A DNA stretch of 64,000 bases, from contig JAXDDX010000011.1 in NCBI GenBank assembly GCA_034670405.1, positions 1,944,001-2,008,000 on the forward strand, read 5' to 3'. Shown one piece after another: positions 46,253-57,266 of this stretch. The position numbers and the translations under genes are program-made. The DNA comes from Hoplostethus atlanticus (lineage: Eukaryota; Chordata; Actinopteri; Trachichthyiformes; Trachichthyidae). The notes beneath the pieces were generated by a model that did no database searches, was not told where the DNA came from, and saw nothing but the letters and a program-made list of their open reading frames with translations. Numbering within the stretch: position 1 is the stretch's first letter; every line of letters starts with the position of its first letter.

Positions 46253-46725
46253 GGCTGTGTGTGTGTGTGTGTGTGTGAAAGAGAGAGAGAGTCTGTGTCT
46301 GTGCAAAAAGAGAGCAAGCGAGAGAGAAACCATGGTGTGACCATCGACAATCTGCTTACAGTTGACAGTGAATGCTTTACTAACACAAGGGGACGTGATG
46401 CTAAAAATGTATATCTCACACATATCTGCACTTTAACACGTCTCAACACAATTTAGGAGGAGATTTTCTAAATGCTGTGAACAAGAACTTTTGTGAAAAA
46501 GACAAAAACAAACCTGCGAATGTACTTACAAGAAAAAGGAATGGAAATCTTGCACTTTATTCAATGTTTTTGAAATGCCAAATCAGTATTGCATAGGCCT
46601 ATTGTGTTTCAAAAGTTTGTACTTGTCAGTACTGTGGGTCATTTTCTATTTTGTATTGTATTGTCTATGATGTACATTTTCTACAAGAGGAATACATGAA
46701 TAAAATGAATGCAATGTGTCTCTAC
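46253..46725 (+). other. gpr6: gpr6 3' UTR and poly(A) signal
   Basis: A TG/GA microsatellite follows the stop codon at once, and AATAAA lies at 46699-46704, followed by GT-rich sequence. The mRNA end is inferred. Confidence 0.55.
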
Positions 46726-46898
46726 TGTATTTTCTTTGAAAACATCCTTGTGTTACGCTTCACTTGTTTTTCTCGCTCTGGAGTGCAGGTGGGTCTGTTT
46801 GAAAAGACTAATGACACATTGAGACCGCAAGTCCCGGAAAATAGCTTCAATTTGCACCTAGACACATTTGAATCCTGTTTGTTCAGTGTGAGTGAGTA

Positions 46899-47003
<105 letters not shown>

Positions 47004-47829
47004 TTAAGTGATTACGAGTCCCTCTGCTCTCCCTTAGGCTATATTGTAAAGACTCTGAATGCACCTGGAACAAACACAGCGATTTATCTGGCAGGCTGTT
47101 TAAACAGGCACCGGTTCAGGGCGCCAGGCGGCCCGGCTGACATGATTGGACCCGCATACCTTCTCCCTTTAAACCTTTTTACACGCCAAGCTGCGTTATT
47201 GCTTTTTATAAAACGGCGGCACCACACCACAATAACACAATTGTTCAATAAATCTTTGAGTTATTCTTTCAGTCCTTGAACATGTGTCGCTAAGTGACAC
47301 ATACATACGGGTGTGAGTCATGTGTTTATCATCAAACAGGAGTCGGCCGATCAGAACTGAGGACCAGAACTGTTTTCATAAATGTTGTTTTAGCCCAGCT
47401 GTGTCCCGTCCACTTTTTCACACTCACTCGGGTATCAACTGTAACAAGGTACAGTGTGAAAGCTTTGAAGCCCCCTCAGACTGAATAGGTGGGGTTAAGC
47501 TACCACAGGCATATAATGGACAGCCTGTTCAGTCGGAGCAGGAGCTGTTTGTTGACGGAGGAATTTATCCGGAACAGATGTTGCTCTTTGAGAGCCATTT
47601 TATACGTATCGTCACCACCTACGCAGCTACCTGTTTGTGCAAGGTCGACTCATCGCGTTGCAGGCTTAGACTAGCCTATTTATAGCCTAGATGTGTGAAA
47701 TATCACATATTGATTGGATAATTAAACTGATTATATCACGGCACCATATTGGCCTTCAGGCAAATAACATCCCAAATGTGTTGATCTGTTGATTTATGCT
47801 GGAAACGTTGAGTAGGTATGCTGCTCTCC

Positions 47830-48246
47830 TGGTATAACTGGTGCAACAATCTAAGTAAAAGTCAAAATGTACTCAGAGCAAAAGTTACTTTTTCTAGAGA
47901 GCATTTTTAGAGAGAGAGAGAGCATTGTTAGATGTGATCTATAAAAGGCTGAGAGGACAGAGTTTACAGTAGATTATTTTAATTGAAAAAAAAAAACTAT
48001 ACAAAATGAAGTAAAGCCAGATTTCTCTTCTCTTCTCTTCTCTTCTCTTCTCTCTTCTCTTCTCGGCAGACTGAATGGCCAGTTTCTGATGTAATGCTTA
48101 AGAGGGAGAGCCCACAAAATGTGTAATGGATGCAAACTCAAGTAAAAGTAAAGTGACTGATTTCAAAAATACTCCAAAAAGTACAAGTACACAAAAGCTA
48201 CCCACTTGCAGTCACAAGAGTCATTGTAATTGGTTACTTCCACCCT
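47830..48246. repeat. Probable dispersed repeat ending GTAATTGGTTACTTCC
   Basis: The right end (attgtaattggttacttcca) and internal aagtaaaagt / aagtacaagtac text resemble repeat termini very common in fish. The limits are approximate. A (TTCTC)n tract at 48023-48064 lies within it. Confidence 0.4.
48023..48064. repeat. (TTCTC)n microsatellite
   Basis: About eight pentamer units with one irregular unit. Confidence 0.9.
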
Positions 48247-48454
48247 TACCAGCGACTCTCCAGCCACAAGCCCTTCCTCTCTACCCCTCTGGGCCACCTT
48301 TTCCCCCTGGGGTATGAAGCACACCCCCTTTCCTCTCTGACTTTCCTCTATACTTTTATCATCTCCACACTCGTTTTAAAGGCATCACTGCTGCCAGACT
48401 GCCGCTCTGTACCCGCAGTGCTGAAACGTGACTGAGATGACTAAGAGGCACAGT

Positions 48455-48475
48455 GTCAGCACCACGGACAGCGCT
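48455..48475 (+). promoter_or_regulatory. Second RE1/NRSE (REST-binding) site, downstream of gpr6
   Basis: gtcagcaccacggacagcgct matches the 21-bp RE1 consensus at 19 positions and shares 20 of 21 bases with the site at 44879-44899. It lies 2.2 kb past the gpr6 stop codon. Surrounding bases are not similar to the first site, so it is not simply a duplicated block. Confidence 0.8.
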
Positions 48476-49054
48476 CGTCTGGCCGTAGGGAAACGCCAGT
48501 GCTGAATAAACAACGATAACTCGTAGCGCAATACAGGAGTCGAGAGATAGAACAAACGTCTAAATCCTCTATATGTGTTCTCAAAAGAAAAATTATGTTG
48601 CACAAGTTATTAACAGTGCTAGGTTCGCCTGTGGTGCCCTTCACGTTGGTATCACATCCATTAGACTGAGTTATGTGATGCTTGGGCAGCGCAGGCCTGA
48701 GCAGCACTCCAGGCAATTACTACATTACACTGTGCAATGATTCGCTCGCTAATAATATTAATTACAAATACTTTCCATAGGCACATTACTATTACTGAGT
48801 TAGCCATTAGCTGGATGGAAAAAAAGGCTGTGGTGTTATTGATCGTGTAATCAAACAAATTGCTCGTTTCTACTTCCCTTCTGGGTTTTCTTTCATATTA
48901 ATATTAAAGTGCAGCCACTGCAACGTTCACCCCTCACTGAGACAGAGGCTGGTCTCACACTGGTCTCACTGTTTTTTATCTCTGAACTATGTTTTAGACA
49001 TGACACAGTCACACACCATCTCTGTTTTTCTCTCTCTCTCTCTCTCTGGGTCTG

Positions 49055-49055
<1 letters not shown>

Positions 49056-49089
<34 letters not shown>
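49056..49089. repeat. (AC)n microsatellite
   Basis: About 17 AC units, preceded by a CT run at 49031-49047. Confidence 0.95.
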
Positions 49090-49093
<4 letters not shown>

Positions 49094-49210
49094 AAAAATC
49101 AATAGTGAGCTTCCTTTCTCTGTCAGGTCAACCGGAGCTCCCTATTCTGTTGTGATGGTTTCAAGGAAGGCCAATGGAAGACCTGGCACATAATGGTTCC
49201 AGCATTATGT

Positions 49211-49211
<1 letters not shown>

Positions 49212-49258
<47 letters not shown>
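49212..49258. repeat. (CA)n microsatellite
   Basis: An uninterrupted run of about 23 CA units. Confidence 0.97.
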
Positions 49259-49261
<3 letters not shown>

Positions 49262-49515
49262 ATCTCTTGCAAAAACAGTGACAAACCTCTCCCACATAAA
49301 ATCTGCTTTGCAATTAAAGCTATCCCCATTCCCCTCCCCTCCTCTGCCTGTGTCTGTTCAAACACTAATGTGTGAGTGTGTGTGTGTTTGGGTGCGCACG
49401 TGTGGACACAGGGTTGTATGAGTGTGTGGCTTTAGAGCTTGTTAATGGTCTGGTTTCTACCAGAACTCATCAGGGGATACTTGACAGCATGTGTGGGAGG
49501 CTGTGCATGTGCATC

Positions 49516-49518
<3 letters not shown>

Positions 49519-49569
<51 letters not shown>
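49519..49569. repeat. (TG)n microsatellite
   Basis: An uninterrupted run of about 25 units. Confidence 0.97.
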
Positions 49570-49575
<6 letters not shown>

Positions 49576-50824
49576 CAGATAGGACCAGCCTAAACCTGGC
49601 TTGGGGGACATGCACTCCTCTCCCTCTGGTTTCTCAGAAAAACATGGCATGACGTGGGGAGTGTGTGAAGGCTGTTTTCAAGGTACAGTGAGCACGACAG
49701 GGGACGGGCAACACACTGTTTGAGGTTTTAGCTTTGTACTCGTACTACCGTATTATGTACCATTTCTTTGTGAAATGAGGTTAAAGGGCAGATTTCTTGC
49801 TCTAATTGGACGGTATTTGCAGGCGTATTGACAGAACAGATAAAAAGCTAAAGATCTCTTTGTTCCCTAATTCAAAGTAGCAAAAGTATTTGGAGAGATT
49901 CAAATTTTAGCTTATAGTCAAAAAGTCTTAATGTACACTGAGATATCTGCAACCCAGGAACATCACTGATATGTTATTGTCAGCTTTTCTTTCCAGAATT
50001 TCTTTTCTCAGTGTATCTCTCTAAGAATTCAACGATTGTGTCTAAATTACTCCGAGGAGATATACTGTACGTGGCTGCATGGGCAAACGAGTAAACAAGG
50101 CACTGGGTTATCAATTTAAATCATCACGCTCCAACTCCAGCCTTTCCACATCTGGATGAGCAATTTGATTTGCTTGTGCTTATTTTCCTACTGAATTCTA
50201 TGGGAAAATTAGTCGGCAGAGAAAAATGCAAGTCTCCTCAACCTCCCCAAATCCTCTTTTCCTGTCACTGCCCTCCATCACTTGAACCGTACACCCTGGT
50301 GCTGGTGCACAAGGCTACTCATGGAGCTGCGTCCCTTCTACCTCCAGGCCAGGGTCCAAGTCCTGCCCTCCAGCCCCATGACCTGCCCTCTGCCCCCTGG
50401 CTGCAGTGATGCTGACTAACGTAAGACGTGGGCCTGGAGGGGATAAAATCATGCATGATCATTGTAGGGACACAGGACTATGGGTTACTATGGGTTATCT
50501 ATTGTCTGGGTGCTGTGACTGTGACCCATACGCTCCTCACTATTGGCTCTTGTAATGTTTATAATTTAGGAATTTAAGCTCATGCTGGTTTTACACTTGA
50601 GAGAGCTAAATGCTAAATGCATAAAATGTAATTTTGTAGATGCAGTAGGAACGTGATCATTCAAAGCTGAGCTGATTTACGTACATCCGCGGTAATAGGA
50701 GTACGGAGCCGAAACATAAAATGGTATGACGCAGTGTAAATACTTGTTCAGAGGTTGTAAATACTTTGTTCTCTGGGCAAGCTGTACTGTGATGCCAAGC
50801 TTTGGAACAGCATGTGGACAAAAT

Positions 50825-50866
50825 GTGTGTGCGTGTGCGTGTGCGTGTGCGTGCGTGCGTGCGTGC

Positions 50867-50900
<34 letters not shown>
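50825..50900. repeat. (TG/CG)n compound microsatellite
   Basis: gtgtgc and gtgc units pass into a pure TG run. The alternating purine-pyrimidine CG/TG composition is Z-DNA-prone. Confidence 0.93.
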
Positions 50901-50902
<2 letters not shown>

Positions 50903-52792
50903 ATCTGAGATTCTCGCTGTTCTATTTCACAGTTGAAATTCACAATTGGATTTGCATTACAGGAAAGCAATCCCGTAAGCATCCATTCACATGGGTTTAT
51001 CTGCATCTCGTGAGATAAAAAAAGGATTTCTCACTGAGAAGGATTAACCGTGTATACCTCAGGTTTGTTGAAATTGCTGCTAGAGAGGAAAGGGATGTGG
51101 AAAACACGCTCGACTCAGTGGTGTTTTGAATTGAGGGTTTCATAAGCTTGCCCTGTTATGTCAAGTACAGACAATGAACGTTGGTGCCCAGTAGGTAAGT
51201 TCAAACATCTTCCTGGTTTGGAACAAAAGGAATCAAAAGTGACATTTGACATTTTCAATGCTCAGGCGGATTTCCTTGTGTGTTTGTATTTGCAATGAGT
51301 CATGTTCTTCAACTTTAACACTGTGTCATGAAATGTGAAACTGCACACAAGAGAGGTTTATCCAAGTAGAAGAACTGCTACTTTTTATATTTTAGTCAGA
51401 ATGTTTGTCTAGAAAAAGCCTCAAGTGAAAGCAAGAGTGCCCCTGAAAATGAACATACAACCCCTTTTTGAGGTCGGTGGTAAATCCTCATGTTTAGTCC
51501 GGAATGGCTTTGTTTTACTGTGAATGGCACATCTCAACTCACCTATCTAAAGTAAATACTAAAAGAATGGTAGTGATTTTATATGCTTTCAAATGAGCGA
51601 TAATATTGGGACATTTTCAAATCACCCACAACATATTCAGTGGCCATAATTACTCCCTTTCTCCTCCTTCGATGTTTTGATTCCCACAAAAGTGCTGCAT
51701 GATGGGCTTGTTTACACTTGCCTACGCTGCCTGTGTAGGACTGTTTGTGTACACAAACATTTATTTGATCAAATTCTCACCACAACAAAACATCTCCAAA
51801 CGTGTACAAGGAAAGATTGCAAAGAAAGTTATATTCAGAGATAGGGCACTGAGTTGAAAACTGTCCCCTCAGTTATAGTATTGCAAAGCCCAGCTATATT
51901 ATTGCCAAGTAATATATTTTCAACCATCAGGAACATTTAGAAGTAGAGAACTATGTGACCACTAATATCCCCTGAGCTGCACAAACCATCTAGTTTGATG
52001 ATAATGTGTGGAAAGTGCGTCCTTGGAGCTACAATAGAGTCTACCAAGAACAGCAAAAACATCTCATTCACGACCTTTGACCTTTGATAAGCAACTCCCT
52101 GGATCCTCCATTCAGGTGACCCCCCAACTTTAAACTTCAAGATATATTAGCATCTCTCTCTACAGTAAAAGGAAAGTTGGGTGTGTAGAAAACAGCCAGA
52201 AAGTGTATCTCCAACTAAGATGGCAACAGTTCTGCAGACCAGAGCAGATTGGGAATTTTTTATATGCTCAGAAAGAACGCTTGTAGATTTTTCAGTCTTG
52301 TCCCTGGGGCGCCCACTAGTGGCAAAGCTACCATGTCATAACAGTGGGACTGAGTACAGAGGTTAACTCTGCAGGTTGCAGGTTAACTCCTCGCCTCTTC
52401 CTGTCTCCGATGAATAAAGCTCCTCTTCTGACCAAAACATCCATTGTGTTTTGGTCTGATGTTGCATTATTATGATTATTTTTTATTATTGGGGGTGGGG
52501 CGGAACGTTTGTGGACACCTATACTGACAAATGAATCGCTGCTGTGAAAGTACGGCACATTATGGGTTACTATTTGTCATCTGAAGTACTTTTTTATTGA
52601 AGTACTTTGTTTTTGAAATGGTAATAAATTAGGGATAAGCTGCTACTGATACATTTCAAGTGGCAGCCAGCAACATGTTTTCAAAATGGATAAAAAGTAT
52701 TTTGAAATGAAACCCTTTATATATTCTTTTGTGGAAAAAACATAATTCAATTTCTCATGGCCCTCTATTGTTCATATGCTTACTAAAACACT

Positions 52793-52827
52793 GTGTTTCC
52801 CCTATCAGTTCTTGATAGGGGAAACAT
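52793..52827. other. Perfect 13-14-bp hairpin with 5-nt loop
   Basis: gtttcccctatca (52795-52807) pairs perfectly with tgataggggaaac (52813-52825) around a gttct loop; one more A-T pair and a G-T wobble extend it. It lies about 0.8 kb beyond the ccdc167 stop codon. Its function is unknown. Confidence 0.7.
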
Positions 52828-52984
52828 GGGAAGCAGTGAATGAACAGCATCAACATCAAAACACTTCTCGTATATGCACTGTAACTATATAAATATACAC
52901 AAACAATTATGGTGGTTAGAAGAGCAAAGGTATGAATGATGCAAACATTTTGATCCATTTAACTGAAACTTTGGTGTGTAAAAC

Positions 52985-53636
52985 ATATTTATTTATTTAC
53001 ATGTTACTGAAAAGGCTGAAGGGGACTTCATTTGGCACCATAAGCTTTGATAAACTATCACTTTGACACATTGTGTAAACTCATAAAACATTGGTTTAGT
53101 TGTTAACATCAGGCAACGCTCGTAGTTAACAATGGTCACGACACTGAATCCTAAACATAACCAGAGTGTAAGAATCAATATCTGATCATGCTAGATGTCA
53201 CAGTATACTTGTGCTTTCAGTAGCAGCCCTATGTAGAGCATGACACCAGGCCATTGTTAGGGAGAGACAGAGAGAGAAAATGAACTGGTACTCATCATAT
53301 CTGTCAGTACAGAGGAATATTTGTAACCACCTTGACAGAGGCAAATGGAGCTGATGAAAACACAGCATGGCAAACATACTAGCTTTTCAGTCCACGAAGC
53401 TGCCTGAGTAAACTTTGGTCAAAATCTAGCGTAATTACTAGGAGAGAACAAGGGAACGATGCCACCCGGAGTCAAAACTGGGGTATGACATATTAACAAT
53501 AATCATTTTTCATCCCTGTGCATGCACCGCACTCCCAGTTCTGGCGTCGTCTAACACTGTGTCCCTCTCCTTGTCGTTCCATAAAGAGCAATAGGTGATA
53601 TCGTAGAGAATGACAATGGAAGGATGTGGGGCGATA
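52985..53636 (-). other. ccdc167: Probable ccdc167 3' UTR
   Basis: Reading leftward, the first AATAAA-type signals after the stop codon are the tttattt stretches at 52988-52998. The end is tentative. Confidence 0.35.
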
Positions 53637-53755
53637 TCATGAGAAGTCTTCGTTGTAGATGAAGACATAGTAGAAGAGAGCGCTGACAGCCAGTAGCGCA
53701 ACTGACAGCATCATGTTCCTCCGGTTCTCTCCTCTTAAAGTCTCCAGCTCCTTAT
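53637..53755 (-). CDS. ccdc167: ccdc167 coding exon 4 with membrane anchor
   Basis: Encodes KELETLRGENRRN, then the hydrophobic segment and NEDFS before the TGA at 53639-53637. The minus-strand acceptor is TTCTAG. Confidence 0.9.
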
Positions 53756-54802
53756 CTAGAAAAGAAAAGGGTAAAGGCAGTATTATTCTATTGGGAGGGT
53801 TCGGTCACGTTGCCAGCCACCAATTTGATGTAAAGTTGGAGCTCATGATGAGACTAAACCTGCAAACGGTCTTCTAGCAATGCATAGCAGATTCAAGGTA
53901 CAGTTAAGAATGATAGCAGGGTTCCCACTGTGGCCCTAATGTAAAATGCTTCCTAGTTTGTTAATGTTGTTAAATGCAATGAACGTGTGAAACAAGTTGT
54001 ATAATACCTTCTGTTATGTTCCATAGAGTGACCCATTTGTAAAATTCAATAATATCCCATGACTTCCCCAGAGGATTTAGCAAATACCATGACTTTTCCT
54101 GTATTGAATGCACCAAAATGCCATGATATTCCCAACATTCCCGAACCCTGGGTAAAGCGATGGATTGTGTTTGTGTTTGTTGTAGGCCCACCTAACTTTT
54201 GCACCCTCTCGTTCATGATTTCCATTTCATCTTCCAGTTCTTGTCTGTGGAGCAGAAATGATGAAACAGGGAGGACACAAGGAAACAAAAAACAAAACAA
54301 ATCATCATTACAAAAAGGTTTTCACTCTCTGGCCAAATGAAAAAGTAATGAATGAAAATGTTGATGTTGATAAAAAGAGGTGTTGACAGGGCAGTTATCG
54401 CTACTGCTGACAACCACCCTCATCATCATCATCATCATCATCATCCTCTTCACCTTTCTCTCTCAGACAGCTTCTGGCGTCTCTTTCTGAACTCTGCCTT
54501 CTCCAGGTTATCCTTACAACGCGACCGCCGCTCCTCCACACGATCAATCTGAACAAAAAAAACCACACAGAGCCAGGGTAAACCGATGGGACTGACACAC
54601 ACTGTTCATCAAAGAAGGTGATCGGCTGCAAATGTGCGTCTGAGAATGAACGAAACTTGTCTCAGCTGTAGTTACAGTATGGCGTTAAGTCTGCAGTAAC
54701 CCCCCGCCCCCTCCCGGCTCAAAAGACAAGAAAATGTCTTACTTCACTGGCGACACTGATTTTCTCTCGCTTTTTGTCTCGCTCGCTTTTGTTTTTTGCC
54801 AT
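53637..54802 (-). CDS. ccdc167: CCDC167, small tail-anchored coiled-coil protein
   Basis: Four minus-strand coding exons (54743-54802, 54454-54548, 54192-54244, 53637-53755) join in phase to give about 108 residues; the human protein has 97. The order is a basic start (MAKNKSERDKKREK), the family signature EIDRVEERRSRC, a charged coiled coil through RKRRQKLSERERQELEDEME and ETLRGENRRNM, and one C-terminal membrane segment (MMLSVALLAVSALFYYVFIY) with a short acidic tail ending NEDFS. That layout suggests a tail-anchored protein of ER or related membrane. Human CCDC167 has the same plan, but its molecular function is poorly known. The gene starts head-to-head with kif25, 0.64 kb between start codons. 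Confidence 0.9.
54192..54244 (-). CDS. ccdc167: ccdc167 coding exon 3
   Basis: A 53-bp exon encoding QELEDEMEIMNERVQKL. The minus-strand acceptor is CCACAG and the donor GTGGGC; the phases fit both neighbours. Confidence 0.88.
54454..54548 (-). CDS. ccdc167: ccdc167 coding exon 2
   Basis: Encodes IDRVEERRSRCKDNLEKAEF and RKRRQKLSERE. The minus-strand acceptor is TTGTTCAG and the donor GTGAAG; a (TCA)n run lies just inside the next intron. Confidence 0.9.
54743..54802 (-). CDS. ccdc167: ccdc167 coding exon 1
   Basis: Start codon at 54802-54800; encodes MAKNKSERDKKREKISVASE. The donor on the minus strand is GTAAGA. Confidence 0.9.
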
Positions 54803-55437
54803 TTCGTAACGTTATAATGCAGAGACAACTCGCAGTACGGTCCGCTGACAGTCAACAGTACCAGCAGTTTGACTAGACGGAAGTGATTTTCTTCTTCGTG
54901 GCGTTTCATTTCGTCCCCTTTACTATCGCTCATCGGGGGTGTTGCTGCCCTCTGCCGGCAAGGAATACCTACACACGCTTTCATGACTTCAGCAGAAAAA
55001 TCACCATCTGCCGATCTTGACATCTTCACCTTCGCTTTCATAGGAAATATGGCAATTCAGACGCTTGGATGCCAACAAATTAGCTCTTTAAAAGTCAATG
55101 CAGCTCCACAAAACCAAGATATAGCAACCGCGTTTCATTGACCAAGCTAGTTAATATTTAAACTTTGAATTCATTGGATGAGGATTCTATTAGAAATCTG
55201 CAAATATGATTATTTATATGCCTGAACGTCCGTTTTATTTACTAGACTCCCAGACACACACACACACACACACACACAAACGCGTGTTGCGGACAGATTA
55301 TTTGGAAAACCTGGGGAGTTGTTCCTAATCGGATTATATGACGTTGAGAGGACACAGGTTGATCAACGAGGAAGGAAAGGGTCAGGCCTACCCGTGCTGT
55401 CGTCTACATTCATTTACTTTTCTTTTTTTTTCTCAAA
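54803..55437. promoter_or_regulatory. Shared ccdc167-kif25 divergent promoter region
   Basis: The start codons of the minus-strand ccdc167 and plus-strand kif25 are 0.64 kb apart with no other gene between. No TATA box is obvious on either side. A CA run lies at 55254-55278. A shared promoter is inferred from geometry only. Confidence 0.5.
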
Positions 55438-55506
55438 ATGCCACTTTTTATAAATCGGGACCAAATATTTGCGCATCAAGTGCATCTTCTGGAGCACAAA
55501 CTGAGG
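55438..55506 (+). CDS. kif25: kif25 coding exon 1
   Basis: Encodes [20 protein letters not shown] and KLR. The ATG at 55438 opens the frame that stays in phase with exon 2; an upstream ATG at 55338 is in a different frame. Donor gtaagc. Confidence 0.75.
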
Positions 55507-57226
55507 GTAAGCGGCTGCTGAAGTAGATCTTGAGTGAGGACCAGTCAGTCTAGAGTCCCGCTTGTTGAGCGACTTGTATCCATTGGTGTTTTCAAAGTGA
55601 CTTAACGCACTCTCATAATAATCGAGTAATACACCAAATACATCTGCTGTGAATTGGTAATGTCCACTTGGAGGTTTATCTCATCCAACTGTGTTCTCAG
55701 AGTAAAGAGGAGCGCATACTTGAGCTGGAGACTGGGAATGCCATTCTTCATTTGAGACTTGCTGAGGTAAGAAGAAGTCTGTTTTAAGCACTTGAATTCA
55801 AAATGTTTTACCCAAACACCCCTTGCTGATCGGTCTGGATTTGCATCTTGATTGCATTTAATTTGAGTGTGTGCTAAAGAGGGATGCCATTGGATTCAAG
55901 TATTCAATTACACTCACTTATTAATGACAATGTTAATAACGTTCTCTTAGTGAAAATCGACTATTTCTCCTGTGGGCAAAGTTAAAATTGAGAGTTTTCC
56001 AGATGCCCAAATCTGTGATGATAAATGAATATGCAGCTCCGGTGAAAATCAAAAGAGAAAAAATGGACATGGTGAATATCCAGTGTGATGTTCCAGGATG
56101 TGGGTAGCCTATATCTTGTGCAGAAACAAAGATACTACTGTACAATGAAGATCAAATGAGTAAAATCTCAAATAAGCCTTCTCTGAAGAATTGGTCTTCA
56201 GTTCATTGCCTTTGCAGCTTCAGGCTGTGCATCTCAATGATACCTGGAGGTGAGAATGTCTCTATCCCTGTGTATGCATTGTGTCATCTAGACCCACTGA
56301 CACTCACTCCTCAGTTTGCACACACTTGATCTGACAGGTTGACCAGTTTACTGCCTGCTGCAGGATAGGGCGCCAGCAGACAGCAGATGTCCGCTAATTT
56401 CACCTACATCCTTTTTAAAAATAGGTTAAAGAAATAGGTTAAAAGAATACATCACGTTTTGGGAGAGATTGGCCCGTTGGTCAATTTATCCCTGTTAAGG
56501 GATGAGGAGATGCCAAAATCATCCTTGTGTCCCCGGTAGATCAGAGCACTCCGCTGCTCCATAACACGTTAGCATACACTATGTTGAGTAATAGTAGGTA
56601 TCCAGCATGATCCAAAGTACTGACTTTACAGTATACAGACTTTACACCACATTCACTTCCTGGTAAAGTAAAGTAGTCCCTGCTAGTTTAAACAGTACAA
56701 TATTTTTTGTATGATATTTTGTGAAAATTCTACCAAGTTACCAATCAAAACTGCCACATATTTTTAATATTACTTACCATTTAGTTTTGAGCTGCTTCAA
56801 GTTGACATGTCCTCACTTAATAATGCTAGTCACCTATGATCACTCAGCATAGTGTATGCTAAAGTGTTAGCATGGAGCGCTAGAGTGACTGATCTACCGG
56901 GGACACGTGGATGATTTTGGTGTCTGTGTTCTCATCACTTAACAAGTAAGTTGACCAACTGGCCAGTCTTCCATAAACTTGGTATACTCCTTTACATTTC
57001 AGATTGTTTCCTTTATTAGTGGCAGCCTGGGATAAGGTAATAATAAACACTAGTGCTACAAACACGCTGATGTCATCTCCTCTTCAGTGTCTGGGTAAAT
57101 TGCGTCAGGACCATGAGGAAGAGACCAAGGCCCAGAAGCATCTCCAGCACCAGAGGAACACACAGAAGATAATCCAGTCAACCCTAGCCAAACTCCTGTC
57201 TGAAGTCCAGGTACACACACACACAC

Positions 57227-57266
<40 letters not shown>

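Noticed and set aside
45754-46278. A 174-codon frame and an antisense 160-codon frame inside gpr6
   Set aside because: Both are shadows of the real receptor frame in a GC-rich exon.
50170-50409. A 79-codon frame with text like LEPYTLVLVHKATHGAASLL
   Set aside because: It reminded me of a transposon-derived piece in fish, but I could not place it in a family, and no further pieces lie nearby.
54401-54631. An antisense frame ending in a poly-Asp run
   Set aside because: It covers ccdc167 exon 2 but then reads through the (TCA)n intron repeat; splicing at GTGAAG gives the conserved protein instead.
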